A program made the position numbers and the translations under genes. DNA of 64,000 bases from Echinicola sp. 20G (GTDB lineage Bacteria > Bacteroidota > Bacteroidia > Cytophagales > Cyclobacteriaceae): positions 995,001-1,059,000 of the forward strand of contig NZ_AP024154.1 in assembly GCF_015533855.1 (NCBI RefSeq). Reading direction: 5' to 3'. Under the pieces are notes generated by a model. That model saw only the letters and a list, made by a program, of their open reading frames with translations, did not search any database and was not told the origin of the DNA. Positions 53,220 through 61,962 of this stretch are shown here, piece by piece. Numbering within the stretch: the first letter of the stretch is position 1; each line of letters opens with the position of its first letter.

Positions 53220-54321
53220 CAATATATTGGTCGGTGACATGGTCCCAATCATATTTTTGGGTCAACCCTTTTTGTGAGTTTTCCCTTAAACTTTTCATTT
53301 CTTCTGGAGCACTTTCTGCTTTGGCCACCACCTCACTTACCTTTTCCTCCGTCTTGCCAAAATACCATCCATATTCCCCATTTTGAAGCATCTCTTGATT
53401 GAAAGGTGTATCCAAAGCCAAAATAGCACATCCATAGCCCAAAGCCTTCAGCATGGCCGGATTGGTACCACCATATTCATGACCATGAAAGTAGGCATAA
53501 CAGTTTTGGTACAATGCAGCCAGTTCATACGGATCCTTCACATAGCCTGTAAAAAGCAACCGTTCATCAGGTAAATCCTTTAGTCTTTCAGCAAAGGTAT
53601 CTTTATAAGGAACATCTCCTACCACCACCAACTTTCTTTTGGAAGCGGACTTTGTGAACCCTTCAATGATCAAATCCGCATTGTTATCTGGCACCAATCT
53701 CCCCACGATCAGATAATAATCCTCTTTGACCAAATCCCATTTACTTATCAATGTAGGATCAGCCCTTAAGCCTGGGTTGGAACCATAGGCGATTACTCTT
53801 GAGGAAGCATCAAAAAGCTCCTCATAGACCCTCTGCATTTCATCCGAATCATTGATGATTTGATCATAGAATTTGGTCGCCATTTTTGAGGCCCAATAAA
53901 AGTACTTGGCACCTACTCCCTTCCATTTGGGGCGAAGCCACTCCAAACCATCTACATTGATGGCTGTTGGTTTTCGAAAAATTTTAGAGATCAAACCAAA
54001 GGGTCCATTTCCACTATTGACCACAAATATCACATCCGCCTTAGAGAAGCAAGCATGAATCATGGAGAAAAAAGAATGGGTCAGTTGCGTAAAGGATTTG
54101 GATTCAATGGCAGGCATATAGACCAAGTCTATCCCATTGACCTGCTTTGGTCGGTCTTTGAACAAAGAACGGTGACAGTAAACAGTTACTTTTATACCCT
54201 TCTTCACCAATCGCTCTCCCAGCTCCTTGATCATGGTGTCATAGCCACCATACACATAGGGATACCCTTTTGCCCCAAAGATGGCCACTCTCAATGGCTT
54301 CTTCTCTTTCACTTTAGACAT
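53188..54321 (-). CDS. Glycosyltransferase (DUF1972 / GT4)
   Basis: The 377-residue GT-B enzyme. 'VAIFGAKGYPYVYGGYDTMIKELGERLVKKGIKVTVYCH' is the DUF1972 N-terminal domain seen in rhamnosyl- and related transferases of surface polysaccharides. The C-terminal donor domain has 'YYLIVGRLVPDNNADLIIEGF' and 'YFHGHEYGGTNPAMLKALGYGCAILAL' with the conserved acidic/Glu motif. The donor and acceptor sugars are unknown. It overlaps the preceding glycosyltransferase gene by 8 bp. Confidence 0.93.
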   Translation of the reverse strand: MSKVKEKKPLRVAIFGAKGYPYVYGGYDTMIKELGERLVKKGIKVTVYCHRSLFKDRPKQVNGIDLVYMPAIESKSFTQLTHSFFSMIHACFSKADVIFVVNSGNGPFGLISKIFRKPTAINVDGLEWLRPKWKGVGAKYFYWASKMATKFYDQIINDSDEMQRVYEELFDASSRVIAYGSNPGLRADPTLISKWDLVKEDYYLIVGRLVPDNNADLIIEGFTKSASKRKLVVVGDVPYKDTFAERLKDLPDERLLFTGYVKDPYELAALYQNCYAYFHGHEYGGTNPAMLKALGYGCAILALDTPFNQEMLQNGEYGWYFGKTEEKVSEVVAKAESAPEEMKSLRENSQKGLTQKYDWDHVTDQYIEVFQELSKKS

Positions 54322-55483
54322 TGTGCTTGTTTTGGGGAAGTAGGGATTTGAAGATCTCTCCCATATTGTTCATGTAAGCTTCTATGGAAAAATTGTCCAT
54401 CACCTTTTTTTGCCCCGCTCTTCCCATTTCCATTCTCAGTCCTTCATTTTTGATCAGGGAATCAAAAACCAAAGCAGCTTTGTTTGCTTGATCCCAAGGC
54501 ACCAAATAACCGGTTTCTTGATCCAACACCATTTCTGTGGCTCCACCATGAGCAGTCGCCACTACAGGCTTTCCTGCAGCCATTGCTTCCAAAACAGTGG
54601 TGGGCAATGGGTCAGGCAGAATAGATGGAAGCATAAATATGTCCAAGCCACTCATGATGTTTGGAATATCTGTACGGTACCCCAAATTGGTCACTTTATC
54701 CACCAATTCATTCTCTTTGATTTTGGTTTTGATTTCATCGTATAAGTATTCATAGCCCTCAAAGGCATCTCCTACCATCACAAAATGAATGTTTTGATGT
54801 CGCTTGGCCAACTCCTTTGCCACATCAAGAAAGTAGGTCTGACCCTTCCAAAAATGTACACGGGCAATCATGCCAATCAAGACCGTATTCTGATCAATCC
54901 CTATTTCCTTCTTTAAATCATATTTGGCCTGCTTAAACGGTAGATAATCGATACCATTGTAGACTACTTTTAACTTGTTCTTCTCTACACCAGAAGAATA
55001 ATTGTTCGCAGTAGCTTGAGAAACGCAAATTACAAGGTCACCAGTCTTTTGAAGCAAGGCTTCAATAAACTTTTTAAACCAATTTGGCTGTTCAATAATT
55101 TCCCTTACATGCCAAATATGTCTCAACCCAATACTCTTCGCTACCCAAGCCCCTACCCAAACGGCTGTAGTATTGGTATAAATTAGTCGTACATTGTACT
55201 TTTTAACTAGATTTTTCAATTCGTTTGAAGCATTTTTCATATGCTTCATTCTATTGATTAACCCTTGTAAGTTGAAGTATTTTCTTCTGATTACGCCTAA
55301 TCTAATAATCAAAACCTCAATACCTTCTTCCCTAATTGCATCAGCTAAAGATCCCTCTGAAGAAAGAATAACAATCGGTCGAATTCCTTCTTTCTTCATT
55401 CCCAAAACAGATCTTATCAAACTTCTGCTTGCTCCATAAAGATCGGTAGAGCTATGCAATACCAATACCGTTTCTTGATTCAT
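54314..55483 (-). CDS. Glycosyltransferase family 4
   Basis: The 389-residue GT-B enzyme: 'VLHSSTDLYGASRSLIRSVLGMKKEG' N-terminal acceptor domain, then 'VLIGMIARVHFWKGQTYFLDVAKELAK' and 'LPSILPDPLPTTVLEAMAAGKPVVATAHGGATEMV' with the EX7E-type motif of retaining GT4 enzymes. The frame opens 7 codons earlier (55504); the ATG at 55483 gives the usual start. It lies between the acetyltransferase and the DUF1972 glycosyltransferase in the same direction. Confidence 0.93.
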   Translation of the reverse strand: MNQETVLVLHSSTDLYGASRSLIRSVLGMKKEGIRPIVILSSEGSLADAIREEGIEVLIIRLGVIRRKYFNLQGLINRMKHMKNASNELKNLVKKYNVRLIYTNTTAVWVGAWVAKSIGLRHIWHVREIIEQPNWFKKFIEALLQKTGDLVICVSQATANNYSSGVEKNKLKVVYNGIDYLPFKQAKYDLKKEIGIDQNTVLIGMIARVHFWKGQTYFLDVAKELAKRHQNIHFVMVGDAFEGYEYLYDEIKTKIKENELVDKVTNLGYRTDIPNIMSGLDIFMLPSILPDPLPTTVLEAMAAGKPVVATAHGGATEMVLDQETGYLVPWDQANKAALVFDSLIKNEGLRMEMGRAGQKKVMDNFSIEAYMNNMGEIFKSLLPQNKHNV

Positions 55484-55522
55484 TTTATTTGTTGGTACTT
55501 TCAAACAAATTGGCCTGTGGCT

Positions 55523-56236
55523 TTATTTAAAGGAATTTCTAGACTTAATTACCTTCGCTGGATTTCCTCCAACAATTGAATAAGGGGGAATATCTTTAGT
55601 GACAACACTTCCGGCAGCCACCACCGATCCTTTGCCGACCGTTACTCCTGCCAAAATTATGGAATTACTGGCAATCCAGCAATCATCTTCTATCTTGGCA
55701 AAGGACCTAGTCACCCCTTGTTCCATCATCGGGCTTTCGGTGTCGTCAAAATTATGGTTTTCGGAATAAATGCTTACCCTGGGCGACATCATCACATTAT
55801 CACCAATTTCAATATATCCAGAACAGCCGATATATGCATAATGGCCTATACTGGAGTTATTCCCTACTTTTAGTCCGATACCAGGCTCTCCCCCATAGAG
55901 GTTGGTAGGACGGATAATGGCGTAGTTACCTACTGTAACCTTATCGCCAAATATGATGCCTTTTTGGGAAAGACAATTGATCTCACAGTTATCCTGAGCG
56001 ATAAAATTCTTACCAACGGAAAGGTACCGGGCTTGGCGAATGGTAACTCGCTTTCCGATCAGCAACATACCTTTTGAGGATCTGAACCACATTCTGCGGA
56101 AACTCCCGCGAACAAACCACACAGTCATGCGCAACAATACGCCTAAGGTGGAAAGGCTGTCCCAGTCTTCATTGAATCGGTCATTTAAGTCCAAACCAGT
56201 GATTTTATTTATGGTTTGCTTAATCAGGTTAGGCAT
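55523..56236 (-). CDS. Hexapeptide-repeat acyltransferase
   Basis: The 237-residue left-handed beta-helix acetyltransferase. Hexapeptide repeats run from about residue 65 to 225 ('VTIRQARYLSVGKNFIAQDNCEINCLSQKGIIFGDKVTVGNYAII' to 'SNSIILAGVTVGKGSVVAAGSVVTKDIPPYSIVGGNPAKVI'). 'YSENHNFDDTESPM' carries the catalytic His of the maltose-acetyltransferase/WcaF-like group. It probably O-acetylates a polysaccharide sugar. It is 39 bp upstream of the GT4 gene. Confidence 0.92.
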   Translation of the reverse strand: MPNLIKQTINKITGLDLNDRFNEDWDSLSTLGVLLRMTVWFVRGSFRRMWFRSSKGMLLIGKRVTIRQARYLSVGKNFIAQDNCEINCLSQKGIIFGDKVTVGNYAIIRPTNLYGGEPGIGLKVGNNSSIGHYAYIGCSGYIEIGDNVMMSPRVSIYSENHNFDDTESPMMEQGVTRSFAKIEDDCWIASNSIILAGVTVGKGSVVAAGSVVTKDIPPYSIVGGNPAKVIKSRNSFK

Positions 56237-56354
56237 CAGTTAGTATACAATTATTTCCGTTTAAGAGGTCAAATTTAAATTGTTTATACAAAAAAAATGA
56301 ATTTGTTGTTTAACTTTAATAATGTTAATCCAATTTTTAAAATTACTATAGGTT

Positions 56355-56646
56355 ATGAAGAAGTTATTGTTTTTATTTTTATCCCTACCTCTTTATTCTT
56401 CTAAGTTGCTACGATCAAGATGAAAACCCAAACTTAATGAAAGTTAGGGAAATTGCATGGAACGGCATTGATGAGGGGGAATTTGGCAAGGAGTCAGTCA
56501 CTATTGACTGGAGAAAAGCCAATGTAGAAGTCGAGGATGATAACTATAAAGTGATTTTCAGCACTACTCATGTTACACTCGGCCCCAATATAGTTTATGT
56601 CGATATTGAAACTATGGAAATCGAAGGTTTAGCTCCACGGTATTGA
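56355..56646 (+). pseudogene. Frameshifted small lipoprotein gene
   Basis: An ATG at 56355 begins MKKLLFLFLSLPLYS, a signal peptide, and then the frame ends at a TGA (56421). One base later, in the next frame, the sequence continues LSCYDQDENPN, a lipobox cysteine and linker, and then runs as a clean 69-residue domain (from 56437) ending GLAPRY. Removing one T from the TCTTCT near 56398-56402 joins the halves into a lipoprotein of about 96 residues. The mature domain resembles small Cyclobacteriaceae lipoproteins with 'REIAWN...TIDWxKA...VYVD' patterns. It may be a real single-base insertion or a sequencing error; the nearby insertion sequence fits decay. Confidence 0.7.
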
Positions 56647-56667
56647 GAATAATCATCTAACGAGTTT

Positions 56668-57920
56668 GGGTCTAAATCCACAAAACATTCATGAATAGAG
56701 GAAATTCACCCACAGGCATGAAAGTTATAATAGAAGCGAGCATCACTTGTTTAAAAGAGAAATTTAATGGAACTTAAATTATTAGATGTGTATATCCGCA
56801 ATAGCACCAGTAGCCAAATAAATTAACATTGACAGTTGGTGTCAATTGCTTCAGTTGAGTTATTACTCTCAATAAATTGGGTCAAGACAAACGGTTTTGA
56901 CCATGAACATTATCAACTTCATCAATCGGTTTCCTGACGAATCTTCCTGTATCGAGTTTATCAGGCACAAAAGGAGCCAAGCAGGTATCATCTGCAAAAG
57001 ATGCAAAGGTATCAGACATTATTGGTTGGCAAACAAAAAGGCCTTTCAATGCTCTTCCTGTAGCTTCAGGACAAGTATCAGAAGTGGAACGGTAATGGAA
57101 AACAGTAATCTTCCGATCCGGACCTGGTTGTTGGCCATGACCTTCATCACAGCCACCAAGAAGGGCTTCAGTGCTTTGGAACTCCAAAGACAGCTGGGCA
57201 TGAAGCGTTACGAACCTGTCTTCAGGATGTACCATAAACTCCGTAAAGTAATGGGGAAACGCGATGATCTTTACAGTCTTGAGGACATGGTGGAGTATGA
57301 CGAGGCCTTCGTGGGCAAAGCAACGAAAAAACCACACAAACTCAAAAGAGGCAGGGGCAGCCAAAAACGGTCAATAGTGGCCGTAATGGCCGAATCAACG
57401 GTTTTGGAAGACCTTGAAACGGGCAAATCCGACAAAAGCTGTAGGTATTTTAAGATGAAGAAGATAAAGAACCTGGAGGCGAAAACAGCCCAGAATTTGA
57501 TCAAGGAATTTATTGATCCAAACTCAGTGCTTCAAACAGATATGAGCACCACCTTCTCAGACCTGGGTGATTGTATAGATGTGCATGTCAAGGAGATCTC
57601 GGGAACCGAAAAGGGGCACTTCAACCTCAAATGGGTACACATTGCTATCAGCAACTTAAAGAAACACCTGCAGACATACCATATGATAAGTGAAAGAATG
57701 ATGCAAAACTATCTTGACGAGTTCTGCTATAAGCTCAACAGAAGATATTTCGGTCAAAAACTATTTGACAGGCTCATCATTGCTGCTATTTATCCTTACT
57801 GGCATCATTGCGGATAATCATATTATTAGAAATCGAATACCGAATAAAAAACTTGTATTACTTTAAAACATTAGCGTCCAATTAAAAAAAGGTCGTCTTT
57901 TTTTTGGTGGACATATACCC
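56668..57920 (+). mobile_element. IS1595-family insertion sequence (ends tentative)
   Basis: The transposase gene at 56897-57817 lies between imperfect terminal inverted repeats: GGGTCTAAATCCAC at 56668-56681 and, on the other strand, GGGTATATGTCCAC (57920-57907), 11 of 14 matching. Both are followed by an A-rich stretch. The 1253-bp length suits the family. I see no 8-bp target duplication, so the ends are not certain. Confidence 0.55.
56897..57817 (+). CDS. IS1595 family transposase (ISXO2-like)
   Basis: The 306-residue DDE transposase. The N-terminal zinc ribbon has two CxxC pairs (CKRCKG and CSSCSF, about residues 33-57) and is followed by 'RSGTVMENSNLPIRTWLLAM', the ISXO2 N-terminal signature. 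The catalytic domain has YDEAFVGK (first Asp), LQTDMSTTF (second Asp) and a late 'HFNLKWVHIAISNLKKHLQ' region holding the third residue (His/Asn-type in this family). Full length without internal stops, so it may be active. The start could also be the next ATG two codons on (56903). Confidence 0.93.
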   Translation: MTMNIINFINRFPDESSCIEFIRHKRSQAGIICKRCKGIRHYWLANKKAFQCSSCSFRTSIRSGTVMENSNLPIRTWLLAMTFITATKKGFSALELQRQLGMKRYEPVFRMYHKLRKVMGKRDDLYSLEDMVEYDEAFVGKATKKPHKLKRGRGSQKRSIVAVMAESTVLEDLETGKSDKSCRYFKMKKIKNLEAKTAQNLIKEFIDPNSVLQTDMSTTFSDLGDCIDVHVKEISGTEKGHFNLKWVHIAISNLKKHLQTYHMISERMMQNYLDEFCYKLNRRYFGQKLFDRLIIAAIYPYWHHCG

Positions 57921-58146
57921 CGAACACAAAACTGATATCAGACGCTAAGTACCCACAGCTGTTGCCTTAGAGCACGTAGAAAAAATTTTTCTCTCAAGAA
58001 ATATTTTAGCCAAATCTGATATCCTGGAATAATTATGGGGTATAAATACGAGACTTTCAGAAAAAAAAGTGGAAGCTTTAATCATTAGCTTCCACCTTCT
58101 TATTTATCAATACAGTTCAAATATGATTTTTTAAAAATGATTCTTA
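57818..58146. other. Intergenic region with IS right end
   Basis: The first about 100 bp are the right flank of the insertion sequence. Beyond the transposase stop, TTAGCGTC (57871-57878) and GACGCTAA (57941-57948) form a spaced inverted repeat that straddles the proposed IS end. A minus-strand terminator follows at 58061-58095. No ORF is supported. Confidence 0.5.
58061..58095 (-). terminator. Terminator of hypothetical lipoprotein gene
   Basis: GTGGAAGCT pairs with AGCTTCCAC over a 9-nt loop, with A8 on its left giving a U-run for the minus-strand transcript. It lies 52 bp past the stop at 58147. Confidence 0.85.
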
Positions 58147-58503
58147 TTAGAAATCACACATATTTGACTCTGACTTCCAGACTAATTTGACTTCAGTCAA
58201 ATCACTTATTTCTAAGTATTCCTGAACTTCACCTTCACAATTATAGAAAATAGGAGCCCAATTGCAGTGAGGACAACAAGATCCCACATAATAATAATTG
58301 TTCCCTTCATAATCCCCGCTTCTGATATAACCATAATCCCTACCTATTTCCGTTGATTCCAGCTCTTCAATTACTGGCTTCATCCAAGCCAAGTCTTCAG
58401 CAGGGTTTTCGACACCACAGCTTACACTAGGATTTTCATCATCTTTACATGATGTAGCGATAACTAAAAAAAAGGCTAAAAGAAAATAAACTACTCTTTT
58501 CAT
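58147..58503 (-). CDS. Small Cys-rich hypothetical lipoprotein
   Basis: The 118-residue product begins MKRVVYFLLAFFLVIATSC with a lipobox cysteine at residue 19, then an acidic linker and a domain with six further cysteines (VSCGVENP, GSCCPHCNW, YNCEGE, NMCDF). 'CGVENPAEDLAWMKPVIEELES' matches a recurring Cytophagales lipoprotein pattern. Function unknown; disulfides or metal binding are possible. The open frame extends 9 codons further up (58530), but the ATG at 58503 puts the signal correctly. It stands alone with its own terminator. Confidence 0.8.
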   Translation of the reverse strand: MKRVVYFLLAFFLVIATSCKDDENPSVSCGVENPAEDLAWMKPVIEELESTEIGRDYGYIRSGDYEGNNYYYVGSCCPHCNWAPIFYNCEGEVQEYLEISDLTEVKLVWKSESNMCDF

Positions 58504-58600
58504 AAAATTCATATTTAAAAGATTAAGCATTCTTATACCAATACGAGTAAAAGCTGAATTATGCTACAACCGAAAAATATTATTTCCTTATTGATTTAGT

Positions 58601-59749
58601 CTACCATGTTTCAGCAGAAAAAACTTTTTCGAGCTTATCTAAAAATTGGGTTCCAGAAAAACTCTTAAGCCTCTTCTCACCTCTTTCCACTAAGGAATTC
58701 CGCACTTCTTTTCCTTTCACTAACTTTTCCATTTCCTTGGCAAAAGCTTTGGCTGAATTATCCTTAGGATAAAGCACCGCTTCTCCCCCTACTTCCCTTA
58801 ATGCACCCTGATTGGAGATGATCACTGGAATCTTATAGGAAAAAGCCTCCAAAATAGGCATCCCAAAACCTTCATTCAAAGATGGGAAAATATAGACAAA
58901 GGCATGCTGATAATAGCTTTCCAATACTTCTCTGCTTACAAAACCCGGAAGAATTACTTGATCCCTTAACCTTAACCGATCGATTTCATGAATGACATTG
59001 TCATAGTCATCCAACTCCTTCCTGGGGCCCCGCTGCCCTACCAATACTAGCTTAACATCTGTCTTGCCGGTTTCTTTCAGGAAATGTTCATACGCCCTGA
59101 CCAACGTCACAAGGTTCTTTCTCTTTTCCATGACCCCGACATGGAGGAAATAAGGAGATTGAAGTGGTCTTTCAGATTTAAAAGTCGATTTGGCGACCAA
59201 ATTGGTAGCAGGATAGACCACATGGACAGGCAGTCTAGGGATATTCAAGTGTTTCTGAAGCTGTTTTTTTGAGTATTCAGTAATGGTCACTACTTGGGCG
59301 TTTCTTCGAAGGGACAAATCAAGCAATGATAGGAAGTACCTGCGCCATCGGGGATTGTAGTGGTCTGGATTTTCCCAGAAAGCCGCATCATGAATAACTG
59401 ATATTTTCACTCCCCTAGCCCAAAGAGGTGAAAGTATATCGGGCGAAAATACAAGATCGCATCTGTGCCAATGCGTCAAAATCGGTAGCACCACTGCTTT
59501 TCGCAAAAAATATAGTAGCTGATACAGCAGGTTTTTCCATTTTGGGGTTTTGCCTTTAAAGAAGGTACTTGATTTTATGGAAGCATAAGAGGGACTTATT
59601 ATGTACTCAAACTGTGGATCCACAGCACTTTGCACACTCTCGATCAGCGCCTCAGTATATGTTCGGATTCCTGTCTGTGCAACATGGAGGTAATAGATGT
59701 CAACAAGGATTCTTTTTTTCCTATTCTTTGATTTTAAACTTCTTTTCAA
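58601..59749 (-). CDS. Glycosyltransferase family 4
   Basis: The 382-residue GT-B enzyme similar to mannosyl/rhamnosyl transferases: 'ILVDIYYLHVAQTGIRTYTEALIESV' at the N-terminus, 'VSVIHDAAFWE'-like segment (KISVIHDAAFW), 'YFLHVGVMEKRKNLVTLVRAYEHFL' and 'YIFPSLNEGFGMPILEAFSYKIPVIISNQGALREVGGEAVLY' with the EX7E motif. No in-frame ATG is available at the 5' end; a TTG at 59749 seems to be the start. Sugar specificity unknown. Part of the minus-strand polysaccharide locus. Confidence 0.92.
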   Translation of the reverse strand: MKRSLKSKNRKKRILVDIYYLHVAQTGIRTYTEALIESVQSAVDPQFEYIISPSYASIKSSTFFKGKTPKWKNLLYQLLYFLRKAVVLPILTHWHRCDLVFSPDILSPLWARGVKISVIHDAAFWENPDHYNPRWRRYFLSLLDLSLRRNAQVVTITEYSKKQLQKHLNIPRLPVHVVYPATNLVAKSTFKSERPLQSPYFLHVGVMEKRKNLVTLVRAYEHFLKETGKTDVKLVLVGQRGPRKELDDYDNVIHEIDRLRLRDQVILPGFVSREVLESYYQHAFVYIFPSLNEGFGMPILEAFSYKIPVIISNQGALREVGGEAVLYPKDNSAKAFAKEMEKLVKGKEVRNSLVERGEKRLKSFSGTQFLDKLEKVFSAETW

Positions 59750-59978
59750 CTTGTGTCTGTTTATCCATCTTGACTATCTATAGTACTTGAATCTAAATAG
59801 GCGATTAGTTACTGAATAACCCTAATTTAATCACCTTTGTCTGTCTTAAGTCAAGTTCTCTATGGACAAGTCTAATGGAAACCTTTATCAAATGAGACGA
59901 TTTTTGTAAGAAATCTTATCAACTTCTCTTGGCAAGATCCACGCTGGATCACCTTTCTGATTATAGAATGGGTGCCAT

Positions 59979-61790
59979 TTATGATCTGGAATCATATTCT
60001 TTATACCACAAGGCCAAAACATACATTCTCCACACAAGATGTGAATAATCATACTTTCCATTTAAAAGTAAATTCATTTTATTTTTAAATTTCGCAACAT
60101 TCAAATTAGGTATCTTTTTCAAAAAATCATCATTTAATTTCTCTATGACGTCTTGTCTTAACTCGCTTGTCAGCCATTTATCCATGGGGACTATAAACCC
60201 TCTTTTAGGTTGGTCAAACACTTCTTCCGGTATATAGTTAGACAATATATCTCTAATGATTTTCTTTCTTTTTTTTCCATCATACCTATATTTAACAGGC
60301 AAAGTTCTGGCAAATTCTACAATACGATAATCTAAAAAAGGACTTCTCACTTCCAGAGAAAATGCCATACTTGCCCTGTCCACTTTTACATTACTATCAT
60401 TTTCTAACCACAGTTTTATATTCAAATCTGCCATTCTTTGAATAGAACTTTTTGCCCATATTTTGTATCCGTTGTAATATTTTTCCCAAAGGAACTTCCT
60501 TTCTTTCTGTAAGGAATCATTCCTCATAAAGAGATTCCATGAAAAATCATCAGAACTTTTTGCTCCTAACATTCCTTTAATAGTTTCGGGTCTTCTTTTA
60601 AACAACCTATGCCATGGAAGTCTGCCTAATATCTTTCTGACAAAGAATGGTATAATCTTTATTTGGTTGAACTTATGTAATAAATCAAAATGCGTGTATC
60701 CTAAAAAACTTTCATCCCCTCCATCTCCTGAAAGTGCTACGGTCGCATATTGCTTCGTTTCAGAACTTAACAATAAAGAAGGTAATGCTGAATTATCCGA
60801 AAAAGGTTCGTCATAAGCCTTTATCAAGGTCGGAAGCATATTTAAAACATCTTCTACTCTACATATGGAATTTCTATGATCAGAGCCAATTATTTCAGCA
60901 AATTGTTGGGCAATCTTACTTTCATCGTATTTAGGATCTTCAAATCCAATGGTAAAAGTATTAATAGGCTTCTCTGATAATTTAGAGGCAATTGCAGCAA
61001 CCAATGATGAATCTATTCCTCCGGATAAAAACACTCCAAGAGGAACATCTGACTGCATTCGAATTTTTATCGCATCTTTGAGAAGTTCATGAAGCTCTTC
61101 CTTTGCCTGCTCGTAAGAAATGTCGCGTGTCTCTATTGATTTAAGATCCCAATATTTTGAAATAGTTTTTGTTTTCTTTTTCAGATCAATAATCATATAA
61201 TTTCCGGGAGAAAGCTTATAGGTATTTTCTAAAATAGAATATGGACTTGGAACGTACCCATAATCTAAATATATGCTAATGGCTTCTTCTGAAATTTTGG
61301 CCTTCTTTTCTATTAAAGGGCTCAATTGGCTACATATTTCAAAAACACCATTTTCCCAATAGTAATAAAATGGTTTAACGCCCAATCTGTCTCTAGCACA
61401 AAAAATTTCTTCTCTTTCAATGTCATAAATCGCAAAAGCAAACATCCCATTCAACTTCTCTAATAAATCTTTCCCCCATACGGAATATCCTTTTATCAGT
61501 ACCTCTGTATCGCTTGATGTTTCAAATGAAAATCCTAATGAAATCAACTCTTCACGAATAGATTTGAAATTATAAATTTCACCATTGTAGGTTATATAAT
61601 AATTTTTGAAATTATATGGTTGGTTAGATCTTACATTTAGGTCAATAATAGAAAGACGAAGATGTCCTAAAGAAATATTATTGATTTTTTCTATCCCTAA
61701 ATTATCTGGACCTCTAAAATTAATTTTTTCTAACTTATCCCGAATTTTTTCTTTTTCACAAGGGATATTAGTCATATAAATTCCACACAT
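59979..61790 (-). CDS. asnB: Asparagine synthase (glutamine-hydrolysing)
   Basis: The 603-residue amidotransferase. Cys2 (MCGIY) is the class II glutaminase nucleophile, with 'GHLRLSIIDL' and 'NGEIYNFKSIREEL' completing that domain (about 1-200). The synthetase domain has the PP-loop LSGGIDSSLVAAIAS (about residue 257) and 'ALSGDGGDESFLGY'. AsnB copies inside O-antigen/capsule loci often amidate uronic acids in the polysaccharide; that role is inferred here from position between a glycosyltransferase and a polymerase. It is more AT-rich than the flanking genes, as if acquired separately. Confidence 0.93.
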   Translation of the reverse strand: MCGIYMTNIPCEKEKIRDKLEKINFRGPDNLGIEKINNISLGHLRLSIIDLNVRSNQPYNFKNYYITYNGEIYNFKSIREELISLGFSFETSSDTEVLIKGYSVWGKDLLEKLNGMFAFAIYDIEREEIFCARDRLGVKPFYYYWENGVFEICSQLSPLIEKKAKISEEAISIYLDYGYVPSPYSILENTYKLSPGNYMIIDLKKKTKTISKYWDLKSIETRDISYEQAKEELHELLKDAIKIRMQSDVPLGVFLSGGIDSSLVAAIASKLSEKPINTFTIGFEDPKYDESKIAQQFAEIIGSDHRNSICRVEDVLNMLPTLIKAYDEPFSDNSALPSLLLSSETKQYATVALSGDGGDESFLGYTHFDLLHKFNQIKIIPFFVRKILGRLPWHRLFKRRPETIKGMLGAKSSDDFSWNLFMRNDSLQKERKFLWEKYYNGYKIWAKSSIQRMADLNIKLWLENDSNVKVDRASMAFSLEVRSPFLDYRIVEFARTLPVKYRYDGKKRKKIIRDILSNYIPEEVFDQPKRGFIVPMDKWLTSELRQDVIEKLNDDFLKKIPNLNVAKFKNKMNLLLNGKYDYSHLVWRMYVLALWYKEYDSRS

Positions 61791-61962
61791 AAAATCACAT
61801 GTTATTCTCTTGAATACATTAAATTATAACAACTACTAATTTGCTTTTGATCCAAATTGGACTTTTGATTTATCGAGAAAAATATAGTCCTTATCCCCTG
61901 AACTAATCACTAGTTAAATGATTGAATAATACAGTGTTTTATTTTGTTGTTTGGTATTATGA

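Noticed and set aside
56882..57364. 160-codon minus-strand ORF over the transposase
   Set aside because: Antisense to the intact IS1595 transposase domain structure; no independent support.
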